Origin: CAVZTX01 sp963778375
Lineage (GTDB): Bacteria > Chloroflexota > Ktedonobacteria > Ktedonobacterales > Ktedonobacteraceae
DNA length: 64,000 nucleotides
NCBI GenBank assembly: GCA_963778375.1
Contig: CAVZTX010000011.1
Location: 124,001 to 188,000, forward strand
Direction of reading: 5' to 3'
The notes below the pieces were generated by a model. The model worked only from the letters and a program-made list of their open reading frames with translations, had not been told where the DNA came from and did no database searches. Positions 16,636-25,947 of this stretch are shown one piece after another (the stretch's first letter is position 1; each line of letters begins with the position of its first letter). A program made the position numbers and the translations under genes.

Positions 16636-19600
16636 ATGTCTTTTAGCGGTCACTTCACAGGATCGCTTCCACCACGCAGAATGCTTGGAGGGCGTTACCT
16701 CATTATTGGACAAGCGGGTCAAGGTGGTATGGGCGCTGTCTACGAAGCGGTAGACACCAAACATCAACCGAATCGGCACGTAGCCATCAAAGAGATGAGC
16801 CAATCGAAGCTGACAAGCACTGAAGATCTGGCGAAGGCCCGAAAGCGCTTTCAGCGTGAAGCCAACATTTTGCGCTCCCTCGACCATCCTAACCTGCCTC
16901 GGGTCTATGATTCCTTTGAGGAAGGTGGCCGCTCGTACCTCGTCATGGAGTTTATTGAAGGATACACCCTGCTCCAATTATTACAGGCACAACGTGGCTC
17001 TCCACTCCCTGTCACTCAGGTCTTGAGCTTCGCCTGTCAGTTATGTGACGTGCTCGACTACCTCCACCGTCAATATCCACCCATCATTTTCCGTGACCTC
17101 AAACCTGCAAATGTGATGGTCAAAGCAGACGGACACATTATGCTCATTGATTTTGGCATCGCACGTTTTTTCAAACCAGGCCAGATCTCTGATACAGAAG
17201 CGTTCGGTTCATTAGCCTATGCATCCCCGCAGCAGTTGGATGGGGAACAAACCAATGTGCGTTCCGATCTCTACAGCCTGGGAGCCACCCTTCATCACTG
17301 TTTAACCGGCAGGATTCCCAGTTATGCCCAAAACAGCTTGGTCTACCCTTCCATATCTGCTCTGAACCCACAGGTACCGCCACGACTTGATCAGCTCATC
17401 TTGAGTTTAGTCGAAGTCAAGGAAGAGCGACGTCCGAACAACGCTGCGGATGTGCGCCAGGAACTGGAAATGGCTCTTCAAGAAGCTGGAGGGGTAACAC
17501 GTCAATTTGCACAAAGCTCTCCAACAGTTCCTCTACCCGCTCTTCTAGGACTGCAACAGCAGCCATTACGACTCACAGCAGGTCTCAACGGCGCTTCGCC
17601 CGGCGAAGTCACCTCTTCATCAAACAGAACAACCCAGGCGCATCAACCAGAGCCTCGATTGTCAAAGCTTTTGGCACACTCATTCAAAAATTTCATGCTC
17701 TGGTTACCTCCGACCCTTCTCTTCTTGTTGATCAGCTCTCTGAGATTGGGGTGGACCATGCTGTCTGCTGTTGGTCTATTTCTGAGTGGAAGGGCGAAAA
17801 ACATCTCTCCTGCGGATGTTAGGCAGGGTCTACAGCGCGGTTTTACTCAAATGGGGCATGGTATAGTCATCGGATATGAAAATATCAAGCTGGGCATTAG
17901 CAATTGGAGATCTCGGACATTAACCCCAGGCTTCACCCTCCTGCTCTTGTTGCGCCTTGCCATCATTATCGCTAGCACGATCTACCTCTCTCATCTCTTT
18001 CATGGCTCACATGCAATCGTTGCCTTCTGTTTATTACTCATGTTGCTCTTCATCACAGGTCTGGTCAGCACCAGTACCAAGATTCGGGACTCCATCGCCA
18101 AAAATATCCTGTTTTCTACCGCGCTGGCAACACTCATCGCTTGTCTTGGCTTACAGGCGACTCCCGATGTACAAAAAGTGCTCCACACAGTCACATTTAG
18201 CCAACTGCTTACCGTGCTGCTTGCCTTAGCATCTCTCTTCTCGTTGGTACGTGCCAGCAATAGAGCTATATGGGTCGACAAATTGGCGCTCATCATCACA
18301 ACGAGCACCATTGCCCTTCTCCAATTCACGCTTGGCTACCAGGAACTGACACAAGTCCCTGGCCTGCCAAGTTATGTCTATGAACCCATTCGTGATGGAC
18401 TCACTCTGCTTCTTGCAGCGATTGCTTTTCTTTTCCTGTGTGGTATTGCACGTCCGTTCTCCGGCTTTGATCGTTTCTTGCTGTTCGTTCTTGTCCTCAT
18501 CTTTATTGTGCTGCAAATTTTTGTTGGTTATACCGAACTTCAACGTCTCACTTTACTGACAACGCACCCAACTCCATCACTTGGTCGATCCTCAACTGTT
18601 GCTTATGTTGATATCCTCCTGATTGCCCTACCGGCAATTGGCGTCATGGCTGCGGTATTCATAGGCCGTCGCTTTCAATATGCAAGCCGTCTAGCCACCG
18701 CCTTGCTGGCCTTTGCGACTATCCTGCTCCAAATTGCGGCTGTAAATGATATCAAAATAGTCCTTCCATCATCGACACTCTCTCCATTAACAAAGACCGT
18801 TCTAGATACCTTCACCCTCAACCAGCTCTTTCTCTATGGAGGCCTACTCGTTGCCGGTTCACTGCTGCTAGTCCGATTCTTTGTGAGAGATTCCAGGGTA
18901 GAACAACCAGCCATCTTCGTTGTCGCCCTGATAAGCGCTCTCTTGCAATTATCTCTAGCTCCACAGATGACACAATTATCCTTGCTTAACATTGGAACGC
19001 CAGGAGGAAGTCAAGATTTACTGCTGGCCTTCCATCAGATCTTCGCTGGCATGCTACTACTCGTCACTATCAGCGGTATTGTCATCGCCATTGCTATTCC
19101 TCTCGTTCGCCTCATCCGTCAAACTTCTCCTTGGATCGATCAAACAGCCGCAAGCATAGAAGACCATTTTAGCTGGGTAGAAGAGGCCCTCGCTTGGATC
19201 GTCCGTATTATCATCTTTGGCACAACCTTCACTGCTACCTTGCTAATCCTCTTTTTAGGAAGCAACGAAGAGCCAGGTCATCTCCTCTCAACCATCATCT
19301 ATATACAGGGAACACCTGTTCCCATCTACGCATCTTTCGCTCTTGTTTTAACACTCCTGACGCTTATCTCGCTTTTCCGCCTCAAAAAATCGTTCAACAG
19401 TTGGGATAGTATTTCAATGCTCATCGTTGTGATCGCCTGCCTTCTTCTTGCGTTTGACAATGCTGGCGTACAGAAGACCTCCCTACCGCTGCTCATGAAC
19501 ATCCAGGGATCTCTGGGCCATCTTCTCCAAGGCAACACTCCTAACTTGCTCTTCTTATTCGGACTGATTGCCACTATTGCTCTCTCGCTGCTCTGGTTAA

Positions 19601-19770
19601 GACGAACACTTCCTCGTGATCAAGCTCTTCGTATTGTCCTTGCCCTCTTGTTCTTCGGTGCGCTTGCTTGTACCCTCCTGCACTATCTCTGGCCAATCTT
19701 CTTGCTGATAGGATTGATCATGCTCATACACGGCATATTTGTGGCTATCCAGATGGAAAGGGTACGCTAA
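16636..19770 (+). CDS. Ser/Thr protein kinase with very large polytopic membrane domain
   Basis: 1044 residues. The Hanks-type kinase domain occupies about residues 20-280: glycine loop GQAGQGGMGAV, K52 in VAIKEM, catalytic D154 in FRDLKPANV (His of HRD replaced by Phe), D172 in DFGIARFF, and a YASPQQ activation-end motif. A linker leads to about 600 residues dominated by roughly 15-18 hydrophobic segments. Most bacterial kinases have one such helix and an external sensor; here the membrane region itself may sense or transport. A GAGGTAAG site precedes the ATG. The gene is followed by two disordered proteins that could be substrates, which is speculation. Confidence 0.88.
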   Translation: MSFSGHFTGSLPPRRMLGGRYLIIGQAGQGGMGAVYEAVDTKHQPNRHVAIKEMSQSKLTSTEDLAKARKRFQREANILRSLDHPNLPRVYDSFEEGGRSYLVMEFIEGYTLLQLLQAQRGSPLPVTQVLSFACQLCDVLDYLHRQYPPIIFRDLKPANVMVKADGHIMLIDFGIARFFKPGQISDTEAFGSLAYASPQQLDGEQTNVRSDLYSLGATLHHCLTGRIPSYAQNSLVYPSISALNPQVPPRLDQLILSLVEVKEERRPNNAADVRQELEMALQEAGGVTRQFAQSSPTVPLPALLGLQQQPLRLTAGLNGASPGEVTSSSNRTTQAHQPEPRLSKLLAHSFKNFMLWLPPTLLFLLISSLRLGWTMLSAVGLFLSGRAKNISPADVRQGLQRGFTQMGHGIVIGYENIKLGISNWRSRTLTPGFTLLLLLRLAIIIASTIYLSHLFHGSHAIVAFCLLLMLLFITGLVSTSTKIRDSIAKNILFSTALATLIACLGLQATPDVQKVLHTVTFSQLLTVLLALASLFSLVRASNRAIWVDKLALIITTSTIALLQFTLGYQELTQVPGLPSYVYEPIRDGLTLLLAAIAFLFLCGIARPFSGFDRFLLFVLVLIFIVLQIFVGYTELQRLTLLTTHPTPSLGRSSTVAYVDILLIALPAIGVMAAVFIGRRFQYASRLATALLAFATILLQIAAVNDIKIVLPSSTLSPLTKTVLDTFTLNQLFLYGGLLVAGSLLLVRFFVRDSRVEQPAIFVVALISALLQLSLAPQMTQLSLLNIGTPGGSQDLLLAFHQIFAGMLLLVTISGIVIAIAIPLVRLIRQTSPWIDQTAASIEDHFSWVEEALAWIVRIIIFGTTFTATLLILFLGSNEEPGHLLSTIIYIQGTPVPIYASFALVLTLLTLISLFRLKKSFNSWDSISMLIVVIACLLLAFDNAGVQKTSLPLLMNIQGSLGHLLQGNTPNLLFLFGLIATIALSLLWLRRTLPRDQALRIVLALLFFGALACTLLHYLWPIFLLIGLIMLIHGIFVAIQMERVR

Positions 19771-19902
19771 TTTCCATAAGCATTACTAAATATCTTCTGT
19801 ACACGTTTCCTCATTCCCTTGCGTATCCCTACATAGGGAACCCTTAATATCCTCGGTGAACTATACCACCAGAGCTACAAATAGATAAGGAGTTCATAAA
19901 TC

Positions 19903-20376
19903 ATGCCCGATCAGAATGTTAACCAGACCCCTAACCAGCAAGATAAACTGGTTCCGCAGAATACCACCGAGCCGCCGGACAACAGTTCGCTCGTCGCGGA
20001 TTTGCCCGAATCTCCCGGCAACGAGGAAACCCACGGTAGATATAGTTATCTGGGACCTCACGGTGATTATGCTAACGACGAAGTGAATGTCGGCGACGAG
20101 GTAACTATCGACGATGAGGTGAATACAGACCCCGACAATTATGGTCCCCAGGATCAGTTCGGCGACCTGGACAACCAAGATCCATATAGCAATCTCTACG
20201 ATGCAGATCAGGAAAATGAAACGAATGCGGCCAGCAATGGCCCGGATGATCCCGAAGCAGGTCTCTATGGTCTTGCCGAACCTCTTGCCCAACCAGGCGA
20301 TCAAAGCCAAAAAGGCAAAGATAAAGACCGCTATGGAACACGGGGAAGCCAGGACCAATACGGTTACCAGCAATAG
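19903..20376 (+). CDS. Acidic, probably disordered hypothetical protein
   Basis: 157 residues, very rich in Asp, Glu, Asn, Gln, Pro and Gly, without hydrophobic segments or cysteines. A short repeated texture (VNVGDEVTIDDEVNTD; DQFGDLDNQDPYSN) is visible. No family is recognised. AAGGAG precedes the ATG. It lies 30 bases before the next disordered gene and follows the polytopic kinase gene. Confidence 0.6.
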   Translation: MPDQNVNQTPNQQDKLVPQNTTEPPDNSSLVADLPESPGNEETHGRYSYLGPHGDYANDEVNVGDEVTIDDEVNTDPDNYGPQDQFGDLDNQDPYSNLYDADQENETNAASNGPDDPEAGLYGLAEPLAQPGDQSQKGKDKDRYGTRGSQDQYGYQQ

Positions 20377-20406
20377 CCGTATGTATATGTAGAAGGGAAC
20401 CCGCAG

Positions 20407-21108
20407 ATGCCAAAAAGACATCAACAGCGACCCGCCAAAGAATTGGCGGGTCGGAACAATCCAAAGAAAAGTACAACGATTACCACAGGCACATACAAAA
20501 AATCTGAAACCTCTCGGGAACAGGCCCTAGAGCATGAAAATCCGACTATAACTCCACAAGAAGCGAAAGTTCCACCCAGCATAGATTTCAGTGAGGGACG
20601 TTCACATAAGGCCGATTCACGTTTAATGACCGAGGAAGGTGAAAAGCGTAGTGGCAGCGCTTCGAACGCGAACAAGCACCGTAAGGGTTCAAAGCTTCAT
20701 GAACAGGCACAGAAGCAGCCCCAGCCTCATCACCAGCAGAACAAAGACTTCATCGATGATCTCAGGCCAGACAACCTGGCAGGTGAGAATCATGGACCCC
20801 AGGAGCTTTCCCGTGAATTCGGACTTTCAGCCTACGACGTCAAAGACCTGCATACCAAACTCGCCGACCTGACCGATGATGAACTCAAAAACATCGTAAT
20901 TGTCCCCGTGGGAACTAGCCTGGAGCAAGGAGCAAAATACATCGATCTCCAACACCTCGAACAGGGCGAGTTCGTAGCCATGGCAAACATGCTAGCCGAC
21001 GAAAATCATTACTATGTCCCAAAGAAAGAGACCGACTATCTCATTTGGAACCGCCTCAATCAGGTAACTAATCCCGCACGCCTCGACGAATTTGAAGCCC
21101 CCGGATAG
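20407..21108 (+). CDS. Hypothetical protein, basic disordered N-terminus and small C-terminal domain
   Basis: 233 residues. Residues 1-115 are polar, Lys/Gln/Ser-rich and likely disordered. Residues about 120-230 look folded, with helices (LSREFGLSAYDVKDLHTKLA, then DLTDDELKNIVIVP) and FVAMANMLADENHYYVPKKE. The segment around GTSLEQGAKYIDL may be a strand region. No family is recognised. A GAAGGGA site precedes the start and the short gap suggests an operon with the acidic protein before it. Confidence 0.6.
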   Translation: MPKRHQQRPAKELAGRNNPKKSTTITTGTYKKSETSREQALEHENPTITPQEAKVPPSIDFSEGRSHKADSRLMTEEGEKRSGSASNANKHRKGSKLHEQAQKQPQPHHQQNKDFIDDLRPDNLAGENHGPQELSREFGLSAYDVKDLHTKLADLTDDELKNIVIVPVGTSLEQGAKYIDLQHLEQGEFVAMANMLADENHYYVPKKETDYLIWNRLNQVTNPARLDEFEAPG

Positions 21109-21168
21109 AAGATAAAATATACTGGCAGGCTAAAAGTCATTATCTCTCAACAGGCACGAGGCGGCTCG

Positions 21169-21250
21169 GATTGTCCATAGGGGTGAAGATGAACTTCACC
21201 CTCCGGAGCGCAGATTGTCCGTAGGGGTGAAGATGAACTTCACCCTCCGG
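21169..21250. repeat. Two tandem REP-like palindromes (TAGGGGTGAA family)
   Basis: Two copies, 21169-21206 and 21213-21250, differ at one base. Each contains GGGTGAAGATGAACTTCACC, a dyad with TGAA and TTCA arms, and CTCCGG after it. A related copy at 30400-30434 ends jetC. The family is intergenic here and probably acts as a hairpin or spreads by a REP-type transposase not seen in the window. Confidence 0.75.
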
Positions 21251-21322
21251 GGTGGGGCGGGGCGGCGACTAAGCCATCCAACTTGCTCGCCTGAGTAATG
21301 CACCCTGCTAACTTTCAACTCC

Positions 21323-21351
21323 TTGACAGCTCGCTTGCTACAGAGTATAAT
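21323..21351 (+). promoter_or_regulatory. Perfect consensus sigma-70 promoter ahead of the G-poor array
   Basis: TTGACA (21323-21328), exactly 17 bases, TATAAT (21346-21351). A perfect match with ideal spacing is rare by chance. It points into the tandem array that begins about 70 bases later, and TAGGAG at 21409-21414 sits 6 bases before an ATG at 21421. Confidence 0.8.
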
Positions 21352-21420
21352 CAAAATAGCAGAACCAACCTCTCTGCTCGTTCAACCTCCTCTGAACACT
21401 ACCTTTTAGGAGCCAGTCCC

Positions 21421-21837
21421 ATGTCCCAACTCTTTCTCAACCATCCAGCATCCAACTTCGCCCCAAAACACCAGTACTCCACATCTCAAATAAAATTTTC
21501 ACATATGTCCCAAACAACCGGGCATATATCTCAACTACAAGCATTCAACACAACAAATTTTCACATATGTCCCAACGTTCCCAGGCACCCATTCCCAATC
21601 CCAATCGAACCCCTATCAACCAGACCAATACAAATGTCCCAATGTCCCCGCTGTCTCAGGCAAGCCCATGACTCCAACCAAAGAAATTCACACAACATTT
21701 TTTCACATATGTCCCAATGTCCCCGACCCTTTAAACAACCAGGCCGATATACAATCTCAATAAAAGCACCAACCAAAATATCTCACAAATGTCCCAATGT
21801 CCCCGCCGTCCCAGACAAGCAGTTACTCTCACCATAA
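21421..21837 (+). CDS. Possible small protein read through the first half of the array
   Basis: 138 codons from ATG 21421, which has an SD-like TAGGAG and the consensus promoter upstream. The product would be rich in Ser, Pro, Gln and Asn with repeated MSQCPR and CPNVP texts, and contains C-x2-C in QCPRC. The repeat units shift phase along the array, so the protein is not itself periodic. That argues that DNA or RNA, not protein, is under selection. It may equally be a non-coding transcript. Confidence 0.25.
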   Translation: MSQLFLNHPASNFAPKHQYSTSQIKFSHMSQTTGHISQLQAFNTTNFHICPNVPRHPFPIPIEPLSTRPIQMSQCPRCLRQAHDSNQRNSHNIFSHMSQCPRPFKQPGRYTISIKAPTKISHKCPNVPAVPDKQLLSP

Positions 21838-22092
21838 AAGAAACCAACACAACAAAATTTTCACAAATGTCCCAATGTCTCCAAGCAAGCAGATAAAGAA
21901 AAGAAACGGTCAAAAATGTTCTTCCAAATGTCCCGAACCCATTGCCAGTCAATCACCAATGTTCATAAACGGAAAGAAATAAAAAATCTCTCCAATGTCC
22001 CGAAGTCACAACCAGACAAGCAGAAAAAAGATGCAACGAAAAATCGCATGTCCCCGTTGTCCCAAGTCCCAGAGCAAAACGATGTCCCAATC

Positions 22093-22121
22093 TGTAGGGG
22101 CGCGATCAATCGCGCCCTGGG
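22093..22121. repeat. REP-like palindrome, GGGGCGCGATCAATCGCGCCC type
   Basis: GGGCGCGAT-CA-ATCGCGCCC is a near-perfect dyad inserted in the 3' part of the tandem array. It matches the copy at 12891-12920. Confidence 0.7.
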
Positions 22122-22344
22122 GCTCAACCACGATAAAATCCTTCCAATGTCCCGAAGTCACAAATGTCCCGATCTCAATTCAATCTCTTGAGAAGCATGA
22201 ATGCATATACTATAATGAAGGAGAAATAAGGAGAGAAAGATGAAATGCAGTAGTCATAGCCCACTTTTGCCTTTTATAGACCCGCTCCGTCAATACGTAA
22301 CACATTATAACATGCAGAAGGCACTCAAATAGGGCTTTTGGCTA

Positions 22345-22380
22345 TCCAAGTTGAACCACTTGGACAACCTGTGATAAAAT
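22345..22380 (+). promoter_or_regulatory. Candidate promoter and operator of the Wadjet operon
   Basis: TTGAAC (22351-22356), an 18-base spacer and TAAAAT (22375-22380) make a fair promoter. The dyad TCCAAGT-N6-ACTTGGA at 22345-22364 covers the -35 box, a classic repressor position. The leader to the preferred jetA start would be about 230 bases. The stretch 22186-22344 shows nothing else. Confidence 0.45.
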
Positions 22381-22613
22381 GAAACAGATGTGGAAAGGCT
22401 GGTTCTGACTGCTCGACTATCCATTGGTCTCGGTATGACCGTTCTCGGCAACCCCATCTATCTCGGTAGCCGAGCCAAATTTTAACCTGACCTATGCCCC
22501 TCGCTAATGAGTATAGCTTACCGTATCCTCTCAACTACCGTTTTCATCCCAATCGAGAAGAATGCGAGATACGAGGGGCAGTCATAAGGAGCAATACATT
22601 CCACGAAGGTACT

Positions 22614-24353
22614 ATGGATTTGAACAATAGCGACAAACATACTACAAATATAGACCTGCTAGATAAAGAAAATGTAGCAGAGACGACGCAAGGAGCAGGA
22701 TCACCTCTACAGGACAGCATTGTAGCAACATCTGCCTTCAACCTGACCGACCGCTTGCCGATTTTCACCTATCTGGTCAACTCCAACCGTACACGTTGGT
22801 ATCGTGTCATCATGCGCGTCTTCTTGCAGCGCCACCGGGAATTGTACCGCTACCAACTGACTGCGCAGGAAGTTCGCGATGCGGTACGCTCCATCCTCGA
22901 CCCCGACTACACACTTGAGCAATGCCAAAATGATCTCGCCGCGCTCAAAGAGTGGGGCAACATCAGCACCATCTATGACTCGAGTCGCGCAACCTCTATC
23001 GCCAGCTTTCTCTCACCTGCCCTACTCTATCAGGCAACCCCGGAAGCCATCGCTATCGAGACATTTCTCGATGAGCAGACTCGTGCCAACACCGGAAAAG
23101 GATCACTACGTCAGAGTGATCTTCCACGCCTATGGGAATCGCTGCAACAGATCGACGAGGAGTTGCAACACAGCCTTCTGGAGATTTCCTCACGCAGCCG
23201 CGAAATCGCGGAAGAGTGGCAGCGTGCTTTCGAGGTATGGAACACCATGGCTCGTGAGGCAGCGCAATATCTCGCCAACATGATCAATGCCGCTCAGCAA
23301 GACAAAGCTGATCTTGAGTCGTACCAGTTATATAAGGCAGCAGTCGTAGCATACGTACATGGGTTTGCCCAGGCCTTGACCCAATATAGCCGTCGCGTTC
23401 GTGAACTACTTTCTGCCTGGTCTTCAACGGGTAAGAAAGATCGATTGATCCAAATCATAGCAGACTATCTTGAACCGCCTTCGCCGACGATGGAGAATCG
23501 GCCAACACAGGAAGAACTGACGCAGGAAGCCCGTAACCAGGTGGAAGCCATCACAAACTGGTTCGCCGAAGGCAAAAACGCTGACTCCTTCCGTCGCAAC
23601 GCCCTCGCTGAAGTGGACAAGGTGGTACGTCGTGCGGCAACGCTCGCTGCTACCGCAAGACCCAGTGCCAACTATGCGACGCACCTGAATACCCTGGCCC
23701 ACCAACTCTTACAGGCGAGAGATGGAGAAGCCGCGCAGCAGATCTTCTCCGCCGCCTTCGCCAATCTCTTACCTGTACATATGCCTGAAGGTCTCGCCGG
23801 ACCCGCCAGCGCCACTCACGAGCCTGGCTTACCAGGAGCATGGCAAGAGCCAACCGCCGTCACACTACGTCTGCGGTCCGTTAGTCGTAACTATCGCGGC
23901 GATCCTCCTCTGGAAGATCCGGTCATTGATAACCGCACGATTATCCGTGAGCTGGTAGTGCAGCACGAGAATCGGTTGAAAGAGCAGCGCGAGCGCTTCG
24001 ACAAGCTCTTCGCCGATGCGTATCTCGATATTGGCACTATCAAGACAATCGCCCCAGAAGATCGTGCAATGTTGATGGAGATCATTGATGCCTGCCTGGG
24101 CGATACCAATCACGAATACCGTGCGCCCGACGGCTCGACCATCGGGCTACTCAATCCCGATCAGACTAACTACACCTTGCTCCGTTCATCCGATGGAGCG
24201 TTGCTCTTACCGCGCTATCACTTGCAGCGCCAGGAACAAGAGCCGCAGAACAATCATACTAGCAAGAGAATTCTTCCCCTGGCAATCAATGGCTCTGGCA
24301 CACTACACAATAGCAACGGAACAAGTAACAGCGAGATTGATTCTGGCGAATAA
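22614..24353 (+). CDS. jetA: Wadjet type II subunit JetA (TIGR02677/DUF2397, kleisin-like)
   Basis: 579 residues from the preferred ATG; an in-frame ATG at 22494 would add 40 residues without a ribosome site. The family signature starts at LPIFTYLVNSNRTRWYRVIM and continues through QCQNDLAALKEWGNIS, a helical middle (residues about 200-330) and RPSANYATHLNTLAHQLL. In Wadjet, JetA is the kleisin of an SMC-like complex that recognises and, with JetD, cleaves small circular plasmids by loop extrusion. jetA, jetB and jetC follow with zero or negative spacing. Type II is assigned because all four members resemble the TIGR02677-02680 set. Confidence 0.88.
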   Translation: MDLNNSDKHTTNIDLLDKENVAETTQGAGSPLQDSIVATSAFNLTDRLPIFTYLVNSNRTRWYRVIMRVFLQRHRELYRYQLTAQEVRDAVRSILDPDYTLEQCQNDLAALKEWGNISTIYDSSRATSIASFLSPALLYQATPEAIAIETFLDEQTRANTGKGSLRQSDLPRLWESLQQIDEELQHSLLEISSRSREIAEEWQRAFEVWNTMAREAAQYLANMINAAQQDKADLESYQLYKAAVVAYVHGFAQALTQYSRRVRELLSAWSSTGKKDRLIQIIADYLEPPSPTMENRPTQEELTQEARNQVEAITNWFAEGKNADSFRRNALAEVDKVVRRAATLAATARPSANYATHLNTLAHQLLQARDGEAAQQIFSAAFANLLPVHMPEGLAGPASATHEPGLPGAWQEPTAVTLRLRSVSRNYRGDPPLEDPVIDNRTIIRELVVQHENRLKEQRERFDKLFADAYLDIGTIKTIAPEDRAMLMEIIDACLGDTNHEYRAPDGSTIGLLNPDQTNYTLLRSSDGALLLPRYHLQRQEQEPQNNHTSKRILPLAINGSGTLHNSNGTSNSEIDSGE

Positions 24354-25934
24354 ATGAGTTACATAATGAACACAGAGAACGAAATACAAACAACAGAAAT
24401 AAATAACACATCACCCAACGGGAACACCTTGCAAGCCGCGCTTCCCGACGGAAATGTAGTGGCACCCCTTGCGGGCAGTGAGTCTGGGGGACTCATTGCC
24501 AGGTCCGCATCCCCTGCGGATGCCAGTACTGATTCGCCTGTCATGCCAGATAGCACTACCAGTCGCCCCAACCTTTCAATGTTATCTCGTCAGCGAGCCT
24601 CAACTGCCGATCTTATAAAAGCCCATGTGGCACTAATGGAAAGGGAAGTGATTCTGCCAAAACATGGCGATCTCTTCCGCTTGGTTCAACACCACTACTA
24701 TCGTTTGCAAACCTGGCACGAGCAAAATACCGGTTGGCGTGTCTCACGCAGCAGCACCGTTATCCGCCTCGTGCGTCAACCGAGCGCAACAACACCTGGC
24801 TACCTGTATGAGCGCCTGAAAGAGCCGAGAGATTTTGCTTGCCTGACGTGGATTTTCTGGTATGCGGAGAATCGCCAACTGAGCGGACGTGGCAACGACT
24901 CGCAGTTCTTGCTCTCTCAGTTAGCCGAGCAGATTACAGAGCAGTCGGCGCAAGGTGCAGACAATGAGGCCAAATTCGACTTCCGCAAACCAGCCGATCG
25001 CTATAGCATCCAGCGTGCGCTGCAATACCTGGAAGACCTGGGTGGCTTACAACTGGTCGATGGCCAGACAAGAGAATGGGTTGAACAGACACCCGATGCA
25101 GATGTCCTGTACGAGTTCACCGATGTAATACGTTCCCTTGTTGCCGCACTCAACCCACAGTTCGTTAGCATGGTTTCCGCTCGACTACAGGACAATGAAA
25201 CAATCCTACAGCCTACGCTTCTTGAGGAAAATGTAGTGGCACCCCTTGCGGGCAGTGAGTCTGGGGGACTCATTGTCAGGTCTGTTGTCCCGCAAACTAC
25301 TCCTCTATCTCGTGCTTGGCGTGCATTGTTGCTTGGCCCAGCGCTGTTTCGATTTGACGATCCTGCCGCCTTCTCTGCTCTCACAACACACGCTGACGAG
25401 GTTGCCAACGAACTGCTAGAAACATTCGGCTGGCTGTTAGACATACGTCGCGATTACGCATGTATCATTCGCGCAAGTGGCACCTCTGGCGGTCCCGTAA
25501 CGGGCTTGACGCTCTTTGGTGCCAGTGATCATATTGCCATGCTTCTATGCGGAGCCATTCGCAATGCAGTCGAATCTGGCACCTGGTCTGCCCCCGATGC
25601 ATATGGCTGCCTGCACGTAACCACAGAGGATATGGCCGAGCTACTCTACTCACTTCGTGACCGCTATGGAGAGAACTGGGGCAGCGATGCTCGTAGTAAA
25701 AGTTCACGCAGCCTCCTGAACGATGTTTATAGAAAGATGCGTCAGATCGGTCTCATGCGTGGCCCGGACGAAGCCGGAAATGTACTGATATTGCCCACCG
25801 CCGCTCGCTACTCCGCTACATACGATAAAGCGGGTCAGGATGGAGCGACGAACACTCGCAGCCGCAGCAGGTCAACACCACAGAAAACAAAACAAGCAAT
25901 CGCAGCGAGGTTACCAGGGATAGATGAAGAATAA
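24354..25934 (+). CDS. jetB: Wadjet type II subunit JetB (TIGR02678/DUF2398) with two repeat insertions
   Basis: 526 residues, starting on the base after the jetA stop. JetB is the MukE/KITE-like winged-helix subunit that bridges kleisin and SMC heads. Family text begins at ADLIKAHVALMEREVILPKH and includes FRLVQHHYYRLQTWHEQNTG, then TPDADVLYEFT. Two copies of a palindromic element are read in the same frame as NVVAPLAGSESGGLI, at about residues 34-48 and 293-307. The first lies in the disordered N-terminus, the second in an inter-domain loop. The protein is longer than usual relatives because of them. It ends inside the start of jetC. Confidence 0.87.
   Translation: MSYIMNTENEIQTTEINNTSPNGNTLQAALPDGNVVAPLAGSESGGLIARSASPADASTDSPVMPDSTTSRPNLSMLSRQRASTADLIKAHVALMEREVILPKHGDLFRLVQHHYYRLQTWHEQNTGWRVSRSSTVIRLVRQPSATTPGYLYERLKEPRDFACLTWIFWYAENRQLSGRGNDSQFLLSQLAEQITEQSAQGADNEAKFDFRKPADRYSIQRALQYLEDLGGLQLVDGQTREWVEQTPDADVLYEFTDVIRSLVAALNPQFVSMVSARLQDNETILQPTLLEENVVAPLAGSESGGLIVRSVVPQTTPLSRAWRALLLGPALFRFDDPAAFSALTTHADEVANELLETFGWLLDIRRDYACIIRASGTSGGPVTGLTLFGASDHIAMLLCGAIRNAVESGTWSAPDAYGCLHVTTEDMAELLYSLRDRYGENWGSDARSKSSRSLLNDVYRKMRQIGLMRGPDEAGNVLILPTAARYSATYDKAGQDGATNTRSRSRSTPQKTKQAIAARLPGIDEE
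24451..24506 (+). repeat. In-frame palindromic element, copy 1 (in jetB)
   Basis: GTGGCACCCCTTGCGGGCAG is followed by the hairpin TGAGTC-TGGGG-GACTCA and the closing TTGCCAGG. The outer arms GGCA/TGCC enclose two inner stems, a cloverleaf-like fold. A third stem, GCATCC-CCTGC-GGATGC, follows at 24507-24523. The element is translated as NVVAPLAGSESGGLIARS. Confidence 0.85.
25227..25282 (+). repeat. In-frame palindromic element, copy 2 (in jetB)
   Basis: It matches copy 1 at all but two or three of 56 positions, including both inner hairpins, and is read in the same frame as NVVAPLAGSESGGLIVRS. The flanking jetB sequence is unrelated at the two sites, which points to insertion, not gene duplication. 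Confidence 0.85.
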
Positions 25935-25947
25935 GGAAGAAGAGATC

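Larger units (their letters stand above)
21421..22180 (+). repeat. Degenerate tandem array of ATGTCCCAATGTCCCC units, strongly G-poor
   Basis: The core ATGTCCC recurs at 21421, 21505, 21567, 21634, 21709, 21789, 21867, 21928, 21995, 22048, 22082, 22147 and 22164, mostly 60-80 bases apart. The best units extend to a longer consensus, roughly CAACACAACAAAATTTTCAC then ATGTCCCAATGTCCCCG then CCAGACAAGCAG, so the whole unit is repeated, unlike CRISPR spacers. The plus strand is rich in A and C and very poor in G. A lone related core lies at 51027-51050. Confidence 0.75.

Noticed and set aside
21421..22180. CRISPR array
   Set aside because: Spacing is CRISPR-like, but units differ in length, the core is degenerate, the intervening parts are related to each other, and no cas genes are near.
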